Source of the DNA: Datnioides undecimradiatus
Lineage: Eukaryota; Chordata; Actinopteri; Lobotiformes; Datnioididae
Reading direction: 5' to 3'
DNA length: 64,000 nt
Assembly (NCBI GenBank): GCA_008933995.1
Contig: WARS01000025.1
Location: 5,997,477 to 6,061,476 of the forward strand
Below, piece by piece: positions 36,641 to 49,060 of this stretch; within the stretch, counting starts at the first letter, position 1; the number at the start of each line of letters is the position of its first letter. Position numbers and translations under genes: made by a program. Below the pieces are notes generated by a model. It searched no databases and was not told where the DNA came from. It was given only the letters and a program-made list of their open reading frames with translations.

Positions 36641-39600
36641 CTTTATGAAAAGGCAGAGACGAGTGGATGATGGGAGAACAGTGAGCGGCTTAATGACAAT
36701 AAATACAAAGAGACACGCCCCCAAAGGGAGAGAGAGAGCAGTATAAACATACAGCAGATGGATGGGTCACTCACCTGTCCAGGTGAGAAAGGGCAGTCTG
36801 TAATTCGAGGAGACTGCTCTGACAGATCATAACTCAGCGGTGGAGGGGAGGGGGAAAAAGTGTATCTGTTTACACTGAAAGTCGATTTCAAGCTGTGTTC
36901 ATCATGAAGACTGATCGTCGCGCCCTTAAAAATGGCCGCCGTAAAAAAAAAATTAAAAAAACAGCAGGACGGTCCATCACCGCCCTCCAGGCTGAGCGAT
37001 TAGACCACAAAACTCCTTTCCTGACGCAACATTCGAGTCATTAATACAAGTCTATGACTTCTGATTAGAGCTCACATCTGCGCTGAAGTCGTATTTAACA
37101 CTGAAGAACGGTCTGTCTGCGACCTCTCTGCTTTATCTGACTCAGGAACATCTGGAAGGACCTGAAAAGGTGCACACACACACGGATCCTCATGCAACCT
37201 CCGCAGCACGCACACAGGTGTTTGATTACATCGGCGCTCACCAGTCTTAAACACGGCATTTCTTCCTGTAGATCTATTCTCTCGCTCGCTCTCTCTACAA
37301 GTGATGGGAACGCGGCGCGGGGTTAAAACAATAATCCGCGTAATCAGCAGCAAAAACAACCAGCGACGGCTTCGGTTCTTTCCTTTTCTGTAGCGGAAAT
37401 GCCAAATATCTTGAGCTTCGGCTCATCAGCTGTGAAGACCCGCTGCTTTTATAGAGCGAATGCTTTGAATTTAAGCATCTTAAGTGTGCAGCGGAGTGTT
37501 AAAGAGGTATTTGATTATGTGAAACTCTATTTTTCACTATTTCCAAAGATTTTTAACATGTTTAAATTTCTGGATTTCGTTGCTGGAAGCAGGGCGTCTG
37601 CTGCCTCAGTGAGAAGGTTGGTCCTCGGTGTTCGGGCACAGCAGTATTAAAAGTTTCCACATCGCACGTTAAACTCAGGCGAGCACAGAGAGTGAAAACA
37701 GCTTTCTGCACAGCGAAACAAGGAAAAGCGCCGTTCTGAGTGAAGGGGGTGTTTTAAATAATGTGGTGCACCAGCAAAGTTCGGTGTTCAAGGTATTTAA
37801 GGTCCCAAGAATCAATATTAAGCTTTATTCACCACGCAGACTGTTTTTCAGTCCAAACACGACAAACTCCGCGATCACACAGCTCCGACATTTCATTTCT
37901 ACAGGTATCTGTAGGTGCATGGTCCCATCAGAAAGCATTGTGTTTCCTTCCTCGGTTGAATGGAGGAACTTCTGGGCTGGGATCCTCTTGACTGTGACCT
38001 TCTCTGAATCATCTCGGGGAACAATGGGGCACAGTTTGGCAGCTCTAAACTGAACAAATCCTTTCAGCGACTGTCTGTCTAAAACTTGAGCTACTGCAAT
38101 TTGAGATTATCCACAGACTTCACTTCTCAAAAAGCAGGCTCGCCAAGATGTTCGCAGGACTGGGCGCGGTGCCATCAAGACAACCACCCGGGGTCTGTTC
38201 TGGGTTTTATCTTCACATATATCTGTGAAGATCAGACCCAGCAACTGCAACATCTGGGGCAGCTCCTAAAGACGTTTTACTAGAAACCAGCTTTTTCTTC
38301 ACTACTAGCATGTAGCGTCCAACAAGACACCATTGCATTGCCAATGGCTGAAGAGCATTAAGGCATATTTAACATGATAGAAACTCGAATACAACAAAAA
38401 GGCTAAACTAAGGTCTTTCAAAGTGTGGGGATCATTTCTTTTATACTTTGAGTACGAATTTGTGTCTCAACACTAAATGTGAGCGTGAACGTGCCTTTGA
38501 TGTTGTTGTTATTGTGCTAATGTTTCATTTACAGTTTTAATTCCTTGGATTTGTTCAGTCAGTTGCGTACCTTGTGGCGTTTTGCTGGTCGTTTTTGAAA
38601 AACAGCATCAAAAAAAGATTTTTATAATAACCAATAACATGAATGATGCAGCGTGAGCCCAAAGGATCAGGGGATTCATCAATCAAGCAACTGACACAAA
38701 ACGTTTCTGGCAGCTGTTTTTAATAATCCACTAAGAGCTGAAGTTGATCTTTCAAGCAGCTGCAGCGATACCTGTCATGACACCTTGAACACCTCATTTC
38801 ATTTAATTCAATGTCTTTGTTTTAAAATGCAGTTTCTTTCTGTCTGCACTGTCTTTTAATTGCAAATTATCCTGAACTTTAATTTTTATTTTAGATCAAA
38901 TTCCTTTTTGATTTAACCCTATTGCTCTTTGAATTGCATGCGTCTGAATGTTGCTATGTGAACAGACGCGCGTCGCCTTTGTATCTGTAGAAGAGAGGAG
39001 GCAGGGTCTTCGGAAGAACAAGGAGAAGGGTGAGGAGGCCTGGAAACAGAGCTTCATTAAAAGACAAAGCGGCGGCAGGGAGAAAAAGGACTGGACGCAG
39101 TTTTTTCCAGCGACACCAAACATTCACATTCACCCCACAACATTGAAAAGCATTGTAAGGTTATAATGTATACTATAAAACATACGGCCGCATAAAATCA
39201 CCAGCAGGACCATCTGGCCGCCGCTTAATTAAATACACTTCATCACATTCAACATATGCAAGGCATTCATATGCCACGGCGGTTTAGCAGGGAGGGCGAG
39301 ACAAATATAAAATCCATTCTGATTACGACTAAAGGACATTTTCTGAGTGGCACAAAACATCATTACAGCCTCGGCGGCGGAGTGTTACGAAACGGCGGCG
39401 CTCAGAGTGATTCATTCATCACTCCGGTTGTGTTAACCTTTCTCCCGCTCCCACCTGCTGCAAACCTCGCGTATTAATCTGCCTCCCCGTGTGAGCGCTA
39501 ATGACGACTGAATGGAGAGTATGAGCCGCGCACATGTCGAGGCCATGAATCACACGCGCGCTTGTGAATGGCAGCCGAGCGGAGCGGGTATACGCGCAGT

Positions 39601-41017
39601 TCGCGGGGGGTTACGCATATGATTTTTGTGTGCGTGTCAAACGTGCGTGACCCTGCATGAATGAATGCTACAGTCAGGGTACGTGCGTGACGCCACACGC
39701 AGCTAAAAATAACTTGTTTACAGTTTATCTGCAGAGAAAAACAGCAGCAGCAACATTAAACGCAGCTAAATATTGGACAAAGGCGATGGATCTCAATCTG
39801 TAGATTCACTTTTGGAGGTGGAGTAAGACCGAAGACCAAATTCAGCTTTGGCACGTGAACCCGCACCACTGCCAGCTTCTGAAGTGACGGAAGTCTACAA
39901 GCTTTCTTCGATCTGTCGGTGAACAAACAGCTGTCTGAGGTCAGCTGTGAGACACTAGAGTACCTCAATTTCCTTGAATTAACGGCGTGGTCCGTTACTA
40001 CGTCACCGAGCTTCCAACGCAGGCTCTTTTACAAGGTTAGCGAATCATTTCTTCAGTTCTGGCTGCACCGTCTACAAACCTTTCTAGTCTTCCTCGGTGT
40101 TTAAAATCTAATTTCAAAACCTATTTACTCCCGAGAGGCACTTTATTGACGGTTTCTTGCCATGTTGAAATATTCAGTCAAACAGTATTTACTCCTTCTC
40201 TGTAATTCTGGTTGTGAAAGTCGGAGTCGATATAGGTTTTATTCACTTGTGGACCAATTTTCACGTGGCTTTAATGTGCAGCCCAGAGTTATGTTGCCAG
40301 AAGATGCTCTTCTCTGGAGTTTACAGTTAATGAGATCCCTTTTACGGCAAGCACAGTAAAGAAACCGCTGCAGGTGATTGGAAGCAACTGAGCTGCGATG
40401 TGTCGAACTCTAGAGGTCAAAAAGTCAAATTTGTACTTCCTGTTGTCCTGCGAAAGCGAATTATAACTCTTCATTTCTCCTCTTTGGTCAAAGAAAAGGA
40501 GAAATTAGTTGGTTAAAACCATTGACATGATTCATATTCACAGTGGGATAACATCTGCGACTGTGCTGGGTTGAGGATAAACATTAGGTTGACAAAAACC
40601 CTGCAACCTGAACTGGAATCAGGATTTACAGAGCAGCTGGAGAGCGTTTCTAGAGCTGTGACAGTGACGAAGAGGCGCCGACTCTCTTCACGTACAGAAC
40701 GGCTACATGCTCATAATCCCCCCGAGGTGCTGGAGTGAAATTAACAGATTTGGGCTCGAGGCAGACGAGGGAATTACCCGTGGAGGTAAGATTAGAAAAT
40801 GTGGAGTGAGACGTAGAGAGCGTGGTTCTGTTTTGCGGGTGGCGCTGCGGAGGAGGGAAATTAGTTAATTTTCAGGTTGTAATGAATGTTTTGATGAGGA
40901 TTTTTTAAAAAGACATAATTTGATTGTGAAGACGTGAGTAATTGCCATCTACTCTGTATTTAAAAGCCAATTTTACTGTTAGGAAGTGAAAACAGAGACT
41001 GAATAAAGTAAATTTAA

Positions 41018-41290
41018 GCTACTTCCTCTGAAATGTTTAAGCCTCCGGAGTTATTTAAATTCATACTATTTGAGCTTTGTTTTAATAGCGGCATTATCCT
41101 TTCTCAGTGGTATAAGACTGTCATTAAACCCGTCCCTAAATCATTAAAAAACGATCCCATATTACCACTTAATTACAGAGGCATTAGCCTTATCAGCACT
41201 GTGTATAAAAATGAATTCACGGCTCCTAAATCACACACTTGTTGGTCTTGTTGAACGGATGGATTTGCTGCCAAATGAGCAAAATATACA
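41018..41290 (+). pseudogene. Decayed non-LTR retrotransposon reverse-transcriptase fragment
   Basis: The frame starting in-line upstream of 41033 reads EMFKPPELFKF, then SQWYKTVIKPVPKSLKNDP, then LNYRGISLISTVYK. These match the W...PIPK...DPR.PLNYRGISL region of LINE reverse transcriptases, between fingers and palm. The similarity then continues in another frame (LVGLVERMDLLPNEQN from about 41230), so there is at least one frameshift near 41215-41235. A stop lies just upstream at 41015-41017. The catalytic Asp-Asp motif is absent; only this short piece survives. The exact LINE clade is undetermined. Confidence 0.7.
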
Positions 41291-41532
41291 TTACCATTAG
41301 CTCCAGTATAGACTCAGGCAGGTCTCCTGAAGAGATGCTGACATGTGATTCCATGTTTTGCTGCTCATTATGTGATGATTTAAAAGCTACGGTTCTTCTG
41401 ATCATAAGATGCTTTTACTTGATTTATTGTTATTTCAAGACAAATACAGTTTGACTTTTAATATATAAAAACCATATCACTGTATTTGTCATATTGGATA
41501 TCTAGCTTTCGTATGTAAATTAGGTTTGTGCG

Positions 41533-41582
41533 TGTATGTATGTATGTATGTACGTGTGTGTGTGTGTGTGTGCGTGCGCGCC
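41533..41582. repeat. Alternating purine-pyrimidine tract
   Basis: A (GTAT)n run is followed by (GT)n and GCGTGCGCGCC. Confidence 0.95.
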
Positions 41583-42734
41583 TGTTGGCAGATAACCATG
41601 CAGCGTGCAGCTTAGCGTTCACCTATCTATCCAGCCCCTGCGTGGGGCCGATGGAAGCCCCTTATCGCGGACCCTCAGGACCCTACAACCCTCGACTCAA
41701 CCCGCCTGCAGAAAAACGAGGCAAAAAGAAATAAAATATGCGAGAAAGAAAGGAAAAAACTCCCAGGAACTGATATTTTGTTTTCCCCCTGGAGATGTGG
41801 CATCCATTCCTGTTTGTTTATGAGTGCGTCTGCTTAGGCCTTAATGTCCTGGATGGGTGAAAATGAAAGACGGTTTCAGAGAGGCTTAAAGTGGATGAAG
41901 GGAGGGCGAGGGGTAGTGAAGTAATCAGTCTTGGTTTCTGATACAGAATGAAGTTATTAGCAGCTGGTGATGGATGGTACTTTGAAATCGAGGAGGAGGA
42001 GAAGAGCTTGAAAAGAAGCAGAATAACAGAAAAGGTTTTATGGAAGTGGAGGAAATGGAGAGAGACAACAGTGGTGATAAATGGCTGATGTGGGGAAGTT
42101 AAAAAAGGCTGAGCCTCTACAGAAGACTGCGGTCTGAAAACAATCAGCGCCATGTGTGACCGTCAGAAATAAAGATAAGTCGACTGGGTATTTTATTTAT
42201 CGCCCATAATCCCGTTGGGGATCGTGGGGCTTGGGGGCGGGGGTGTATACAGCTGAGCATCGTGGGACATGTTCTTCTACGTTCCCAAGAGACCAGACGG
42301 CTCATTTCCACCTCAGAGCTGATCGGACTCGAAGAAAAAAAAAAAAAAAAAGAGAGCGAGCTGAAGCTGAAGCAAGAAGCCAGAGACACGGGCGCTAACG
42401 GAGAGGGATGATGGTGATCATCGAACGGGCACGAAAGAGTCATTAGACCCGGTGACTTCTCCTCAGGAGGCGCTGTGAGAGCCGCTGACGTTACCAGACA
42501 GACGATTAAGAGCCAAGACAAGAGAGTGGACTCAGCCGAGAGGTTCTGTGTTCTCTGCAGCTATCTACACGTTCTGTTCATTAAATGAGCGCTGTGCCGC
42601 GGCGATTAGTTGATTAATTGATGATTTTGATAAATGTTGTCCAAGTTATTAATTAGAGTAATAGCTCAACATTTCACTTCTGGTCCGAGAGTCTGAGAGC
42701 AGCGACTCTCGCCTCTGTTATGCTACATACGAAG

Positions 42735-43010
42735 CTAAAAGAAGCAGGAAGTTAGCTTAGCTTAGCATAGCATAAATGCTGGAAGTCTGACTTTTTGCAC
42801 AGATACATAAAGAAGATATAATGCGTTGTAAGAGGTGCAGTCAGTTGGCTTTGTTAACCTTTGGACAGAGCCATGCTAGCTGCTCCCCCTGTTTCAAGTC
42901 TTTATGCTAAGCTAATTCAAATATAGTGCTGTCATTGTTCTCAACTAACTCAAAAAAGCAAATAACCACGCTTCTCCAAATTGTTCAGCTCTGACGTTGT
43001 AGTAAAGATG
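42735..43010. repeat. R2 repeat copies in inverted arrangement
   Basis: Plus-strand GAAGTTAGCTTAGCTTAGCA (about 42748) is followed by reverse-oriented R2 blocks: TAACCTTTGGACAGAGCC, AGTCTTTATGCTAAGCTAAT and GCAAATAACCACGCTTCTCC. A forward fragment therefore abuts a longer reverse copy. Confidence 0.6.
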
Positions 43011-44192
43011 CAAAACATATGTTGGGTCCAAAAACACACAGCTTTTCATTTTTGAGGATTTCATGTCTTTGTTTTTGGCTGTTGGCCGACAAAATAGGCA
43101 ATTATTAGACCTTGGGTGTGGTGAAACTATGCCAGCTGTTTGTAACTATGTTGTATAGACTTGATTGATTGAAAAAGTTAAAAATGACTTTGGCAAATGA
43201 ATTATCTAACAACAAATATGAAACAAGACTCAAATTATCTACTAATAAGTCAGCATAAATATAATATGTCATCAAAACTAGATTGGGACTTCAGTTACAT
43301 CACGTCTGCAGATGCCAGAACCCTCTTCCTCTCAGACAAATGTATGGTGATGGGTGAGCTGTGGGGGCTCGGCATTAATATACACCTTGCACACCTGGTC
43401 CCGGATACACCGCAAATATAAACCAGGTCGGAGGAGTGTGACAGCGCGTCACGATGGGTGGCTGTCCGCTTGAGTGACAGATGGGAATGGCCCTTAAAAT
43501 AGTGATGGATAGGTGCAGGAAAGAAAAAAAAAAAAGCCACGCAGCTGAACAGTCGTCCCCGGAGACCGCACAGGCTGACAGGCGCAGAGGAACTAGTTAA
43601 ACCGAAAAGCTTGGAGGTGAATTCATGATGAAAGCCGAGGTTTAATAAAAGCTAATGGGGTACATGCGTCGACATTCCTCTGCGAAGCTCTGAATGTTCG
43701 CTTTTACAAATATTTGCCACTGACTGACAGGCACGGTGTCCCTGAAGCCGTACTGTGATGCGCCGATGTACTAACTGAGCTAATGGATGTAAATGTTAAC
43801 AAAAACACATTGAAACATAAACGGCGTCGGTAGTAAATTCGTTTTTTTCAGGTTCATTTAACCCCTTTGCCCTGTTAAAAGCTGTATTTTAAAGGCCGCG
43901 ACATCCACTATCCAAAAATCGGATGAACAGATTTGCAAAGGCTGTCGAACCGACGGGCAGTAAGTTGCAAATCTGCAGTTTTCAGGCCTGGTTGATGTGG
44001 TGACACCTTTGGTTGCTGTGGTAACACAACGTGGAGTTTAACACCCCAGCAAACATGTGTTAAGCAGCTACTCTGTGAACAGTCATGTGTCAATTAAACC
44101 TTTTTTATGCTCATGCTGAGGTGCTGCATTAGAAAAAGGTTGTAAAAAGGTTTTTGCGTCTGTTTAACCAATGTGTGTGTTTGTGCCCCAAG

Positions 44193-44218
44193 AGAAGAAG
44201 AAGAAGAAGAAGAAGAAG
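44193..44218. repeat. (GAA)n microsatellite
   Basis: Perfect trinucleotide tract of about nine units. Confidence 0.96.
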
Positions 44219-47160
44219 GCCTGCTCCACGCACATCCCACATAACCTTTCCCTCATTAATACATGAAAAATCGCATTCCCATAATGGGTTCCTCGTTGTT
44301 TTTTACAGTTTGAGACTCAATTTTTTCTCTTTTAATCATTTCGCTTGTTGTTTCTTCTTCCTCTGCGATCGTTTAATAGTTTTCTGACTGGAGAAGCGGC
44401 ACCTCCCACTGCTAATCTCGATGAATCCACTCATTTTCATCACACGGGAGGATGGAAACAAGCATTCATTTGCGTTTTTTTTCCGTCGCCAATTTTCTCA
44501 AACTTTGGTTCAAATGTGGATGAAAACCCAGCTAAAGACACAAAAGATGCAACTAACGTGTCTATTTAAAGCACAAACTGACTGATTACTTTGTTTCCTG
44601 CGACTGCTTCACAATTAAAAAAAAGCATATTTTGATGTGAAACAGCATCAGTAGGAAGTACCAGTGCTGGTTTCTATGCTACATCATTTCCCATGAAGCT
44701 GCTGTGCATGAGTAAAGACTGAGGTCCACTATGAACATGAACAGAAACACATTTAATGGCTATTGCACCAAGGAACTCCACCATAAATAATACACAAGGT
44801 TTGATTTCACAGCTGTTTTAATGTTTACAACTTCAACCGTATCATTTGTGTCTTTAAGTGTGTTTTAATGTTTACGACCGCAAACGGCACTCAAACCGGC
44901 CTCGAATTTCAATTATGATAAACTGAGAAAATGTTAATTGATCTGGTTTCATGTAAGTCTCCAATTACACTAATTAGGAGAGAACTTGAAATATATAGCA
45001 TATTGTAAATAATACCGTAACAGGGTAAACTCTGTTGGAAATAAGTAAACCAAAGCGTGCTTTAAATGTATAGAACATGCATGTTTAATGTTTAATGCAT
45101 TAGAGTGAGCGCGTGGTTATTTGTTCGCATGAATTAACAGAACTGAGCAGAACAATGAAGAAAAATGAGGGGATGAATAAACCGAGAGGAGGGAACAATA
45201 TGCATGATGAGCACTCAGAGTAATGAAAACGTGTGTGTGAGGCCTGTTTCGTGCTCACGCTGTTAGCATCTTGTGCCCTTGATGTTTTAAATCTTGGCCT
45301 TGATGTTTTGTGGGTTGGGTTTTTTTATTTATTTTTTTTTATTTTTCCCCGTGGCGACTCCTAGTCTCTGCGCCGCACTGATCTCTTTCCAACACAAAAA
45401 GTCAGACAAAAGGCCGGAATAACAGTGGAGACTAATTAGGACAAATTCTGGGATATACATGCGGAGATGAAAGGGAGGAGGAAAACAAGGGAGAGCTGGA
45501 GAGAGGGCAGAAGTGGGGATTTAATCTGATCTAATTCACTTCAAATATACTGTCACTGTACTTTACACACGTGCGCTGTGACTCTAAAAACTGTGCCTTC
45601 GGGTCGTTGCAAACTCACAGAACACAAAGCTGCGCGACCTGCGCTCTAGCAGGCAGCATCAGCAGGACTCACAGGAAGCGCCTGCAGACCTGATGGCAAC
45701 GCACGTGGCTCGGTCCAGATTGAAGTTTGCATACGCGACAAATATTTCCAACCTGTCTCCTGCCATCATCTCTCTTAAACACCAGTTTCAACTAAAAATT
45801 GAAATTTGACATAAGCGAAAGCACAAGTGCTTAATTACAAGAACCGAACAAAAACTGGTCGGCAACTTTAAAAATGATTGCCAACGGCAACCTGGAAACT
45901 ATAACCATTGCACAGGACAAAAGGGAGTTTTAATTCTGTTTAACTCTGTGGTTTTGTGTATTTTATAGGGGCGACCTTGTCAACACAGAGCTCCTTTATG
46001 TCTTTCGCTTCATAAAAAACAACTCCACGGATTCGAACGGGAGCACGTCGGCACCGGCTCGCGTTTATTTTCTCTCCTGATCAACCGTTTAATCTCCAGG
46101 CCGTCAGAAAATATTTTAAAAACGAGCTTGTTTGGTCCAACCAGCAGTCAAACCCCCCCCCCAGACGCATTCAATTTCCAATTATACAAAACGGAAAAAG
46201 CTGCAAATGCTTCCGACTGAGAGGACTTCAACAAACAACTGACTATCAACGTTGCTGCCGATTATTCTGCACAAATTGATTCATCAACTTATTGTCCCAG
46301 CACCAGTGTTCAGCGTGCATGTCATTACTGTATGTGTGTGCGTCTAAATGACGGGGAAAGAACCATTACGCTTATCCCAACAGGATGGCAATGCATATTT
46401 ATGGCCCCCCTTTCTCATTATTTTCCATTAATCTACATCGGGCTAAAGGCTTTGTAATAGACATTCTGTGTCATGGGAGAGGCTGCTCACAAACTCTGCC
46501 AGGCAGAGATACACAAACAACCTTGGAGAGAGAGGCAGAGCGGGGGGAGACAAAGAGGGGAGGAGAAGTGGTTTATCGCCGCTTCCCCTCCTTTTGATCT
46601 CTTATTGAGCAGAAGATGTGTGTGAATTCTGAGCGCAGGAAAGGGAGGCGGTGGGCAAGTGAATAAGAAAGACAGAGAGGGAGACGTATCTGTCCCAAAC
46701 CTATCGCACATCCCACTCCGACCCAATTTCATTACAGTCTAATCCATCCTACAACCACGATAAAGCTCTCTGTTCTACCCCAGCATCCTCCAAACGACAG
46801 GGCCGGTGCTGCTCTTTCAGGAGCTGTTACACCGCGCTGGTCTTCATTTGTACTGTACTGTTTATGTCTGCTCCTGGGAGAGCATCTGTCACCACTGTTT
46901 TAACACGCTGTGTCAGTGTGAGCCTGCTTCCTGCCATGGTAATTTAGCGAGTGCGTGTGTGTGTGTGTGTGAAAGCATACGTGTAGAGCGCGCGCGTTCC
47001 CGTTTAAAGCATGATACAAATACTGCTTCTGACACGCTGCGAGGCTCCGCGAGCGAAGTCAAACAAGACTTTGTATCCGTCTGCTGCTGCCGTCGAGCGT
47101 GCCAGCGTGAACGTGCGAGGCTCCAGCTTTGGAAGAATATGCTGAAATGTGCGAGGGAGC

Positions 47161-47190
47161 GTGTGCGCGCGCGCGTGTGTGTGTGTGTGC
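47161..47190. repeat. (GC)n(GT)n alternating tract
   Basis: GTGTGCGCGCGCGCGTGTGT and onward is an uninterrupted purine-pyrimidine alternation. A shorter (GT)n lies at 46953-46970. Confidence 0.96.
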
Positions 47191-47374
47191 GTGCTTTAAT
47201 GTGAGTGCTAAAGAGGTGGTGAGAAAGAAACAACAGAATGCAGAGTATGCAATTGGGAACGTCTTGGCATCTGTGAACAACAGTTGATACTTCAAAATGA
47301 AATTCTCCACATTTGGCAGCGCTGAGAGGAGAATAAACACTGTGCATCCAAAAAGAAAAGGTGTCTTTTAATTT

Positions 47375-47590
47375 CACTTTTTTAATACGTTCGCTCGATA
47401 GGAAACTATTTTGATAATCAGTCAAATGTTTACTTCAAGTTATTTATTGATCACAAGTGCCAAACGTTTCCCACTGTAGCTCCATCTTCTCAAGTGATGA
47501 AACATGCTGTTTTCTCTCATTGTATGTTGAATATCGTTGGGGTTTTGCAGCACTTTGTGGACAGAACACACAGTTTAAAGGTGTCAGATC
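47375..47590 (-). repeat. R3 dispersed teleost repeat copy
   Basis: It contains GGAAACTATTTTGATAATCA, TGTTTACTTCAAG, TCTCATTGTATGTTGAATAT and CGTTGGGGTTTTGCAGCACT, in the order seen at 1440-1705. It is among the better preserved R3 copies. Confidence 0.6.
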
Positions 47591-48699
47591 GAGCTCTGGG
47601 ACATTGCGATGTTGACTTGCCACTATTTTCCATCATAAAGACTGAAGAATGGACAGACTTCAGAATGAGAGTCCGCGGCCTTTCCAGCTTTGCAGCTCTT
47701 TGAGACTTCGCTCAGGAACCGCTGACACGCTGATGTTTAGCATCTACTCAGGTGTTGTGTTAAAGCACAAAGCTGACATACCAGTGCCTGACGTTAGCAT
47801 CAGCTGGAAAATGAATCAGAGTTACGCGGCTCTCACGTGGCGATGCACAACCGAAGATACGCTAATCTAAACTAGCCAACAGTTTACAAAGTAGTTTAAC
47901 CTTAAACATCTAAAGCTTAACATGCAACATAAGCATGACTGCAGCGGGACTGTTGATCCAACATCAGATATGATAGTAAAACACACTCTTTTGCACAAGG
48001 AGTCTTTTTATAGACTGATGTAGTTCTTATGTAGTTTTGCTTACGTGATTAAATGTTCTACAGCGTGAGTTTAAACAATCAATTATCAAAACTGTCGCCG
48101 TTTCATTTTCCATCTGTTGACTATTTGAGTTCGAGTGATTCACGTTGTTTAAAACTGAAGAACTGGAGTCAGGTAAACGTTGCCCAAGACAAACCTCGGC
48201 ATCCCCTGCCTGCACGGCACACAGGCAGACATATGGACTCCCACAGTGTGTACAAACAAGCCGTACTGAAGAGAAACAGGTGGAGAGAAGAAGATGGTAA
48301 TCTTGTTTGTTTCTTGCAGCACCTCCGCCCTGCTGCGCCGTGTTAAATAAGAAATGGGAATCAAAGCAGAGGGTGGGGCTCCGGCTTTTTTGCCTAACGA
48401 GGTCATTGTGTGTTATCTGCCTCTCTTTGAGGAGGTGCATCTGCTCTCACACGGTAGATCGAACCCAGCAAAAACACTCCAGGAGACATTCGGCAGTTTT
48501 TGAGAAGATGATCTCCTCCACGGGCGGAGCAGGCGTAGGGAACTGGTGAAGAGTTTCGCCAAAGTCACGCCGGACCAGACGACCTCTGAGGCAGAGCATC
48601 TGGCTGACTTATGTTGCGTCGGAGAGCAGGGAGGGGAGAGCGGTGAGGTGCTTCGGCTATTTGTGATCTGTCACAAACGACGTAACGCTTTAAACGTCT

Positions 48700-49060
48700 T
48701 GATGGGCCATCTTTGATGCTCCGGTGAGCAGCGATTATGGCGCGCCGTCCCCCATTCGGCCCACATGGGTCAAACCATCCAGACAGAGAGAGATCTGCGA
48801 CATTAGACGCTTAAAGAGAGAAATGGGCCCTGGAGGCAAATAGACCCACATTAGCCAATTAGCTTCCACCGCTGGACTACAGGGGACAATGACATCTGGG
48901 GTTATTTTCTAAGGCGTGGTAGTTAACCTTATTACAGCCCTCCAGGTTACAATACAGAGTGGCCATTACCTCAGTGGGGGCAAAAACCTGAGGTCTGACA
49001 GATGGATCACCATTATCTGTTATTTGGCTTCAACTGTCATCTGTGAGGAGTAATTTAATA
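48700..49060. promoter_or_regulatory. Candidate conserved non-coding element
   Basis: This non-repetitive block has balanced composition and many short recognisable sites: CCATTATCTGTTA (GATA-like), CACATTAGCCAATTAGCTTC (CCAAT-like plus homeodomain-like) and CATCTG E-box cores. There is no coding potential in any frame. Confidence 0.3.

Noticed and set aside
46025-46070. GATTCGAAC, an inverted tRNA B-box match
   Set aside because: The flanking bases do not form a T-arm stem and no A box lies at the right distance.
46806-47204. 132-codon plus-strand frame ending in Arg/Val/Cys repeats
   Set aside because: The end is translation of a (GC)n(GT)n tract and the beginning has no recognisable domain.
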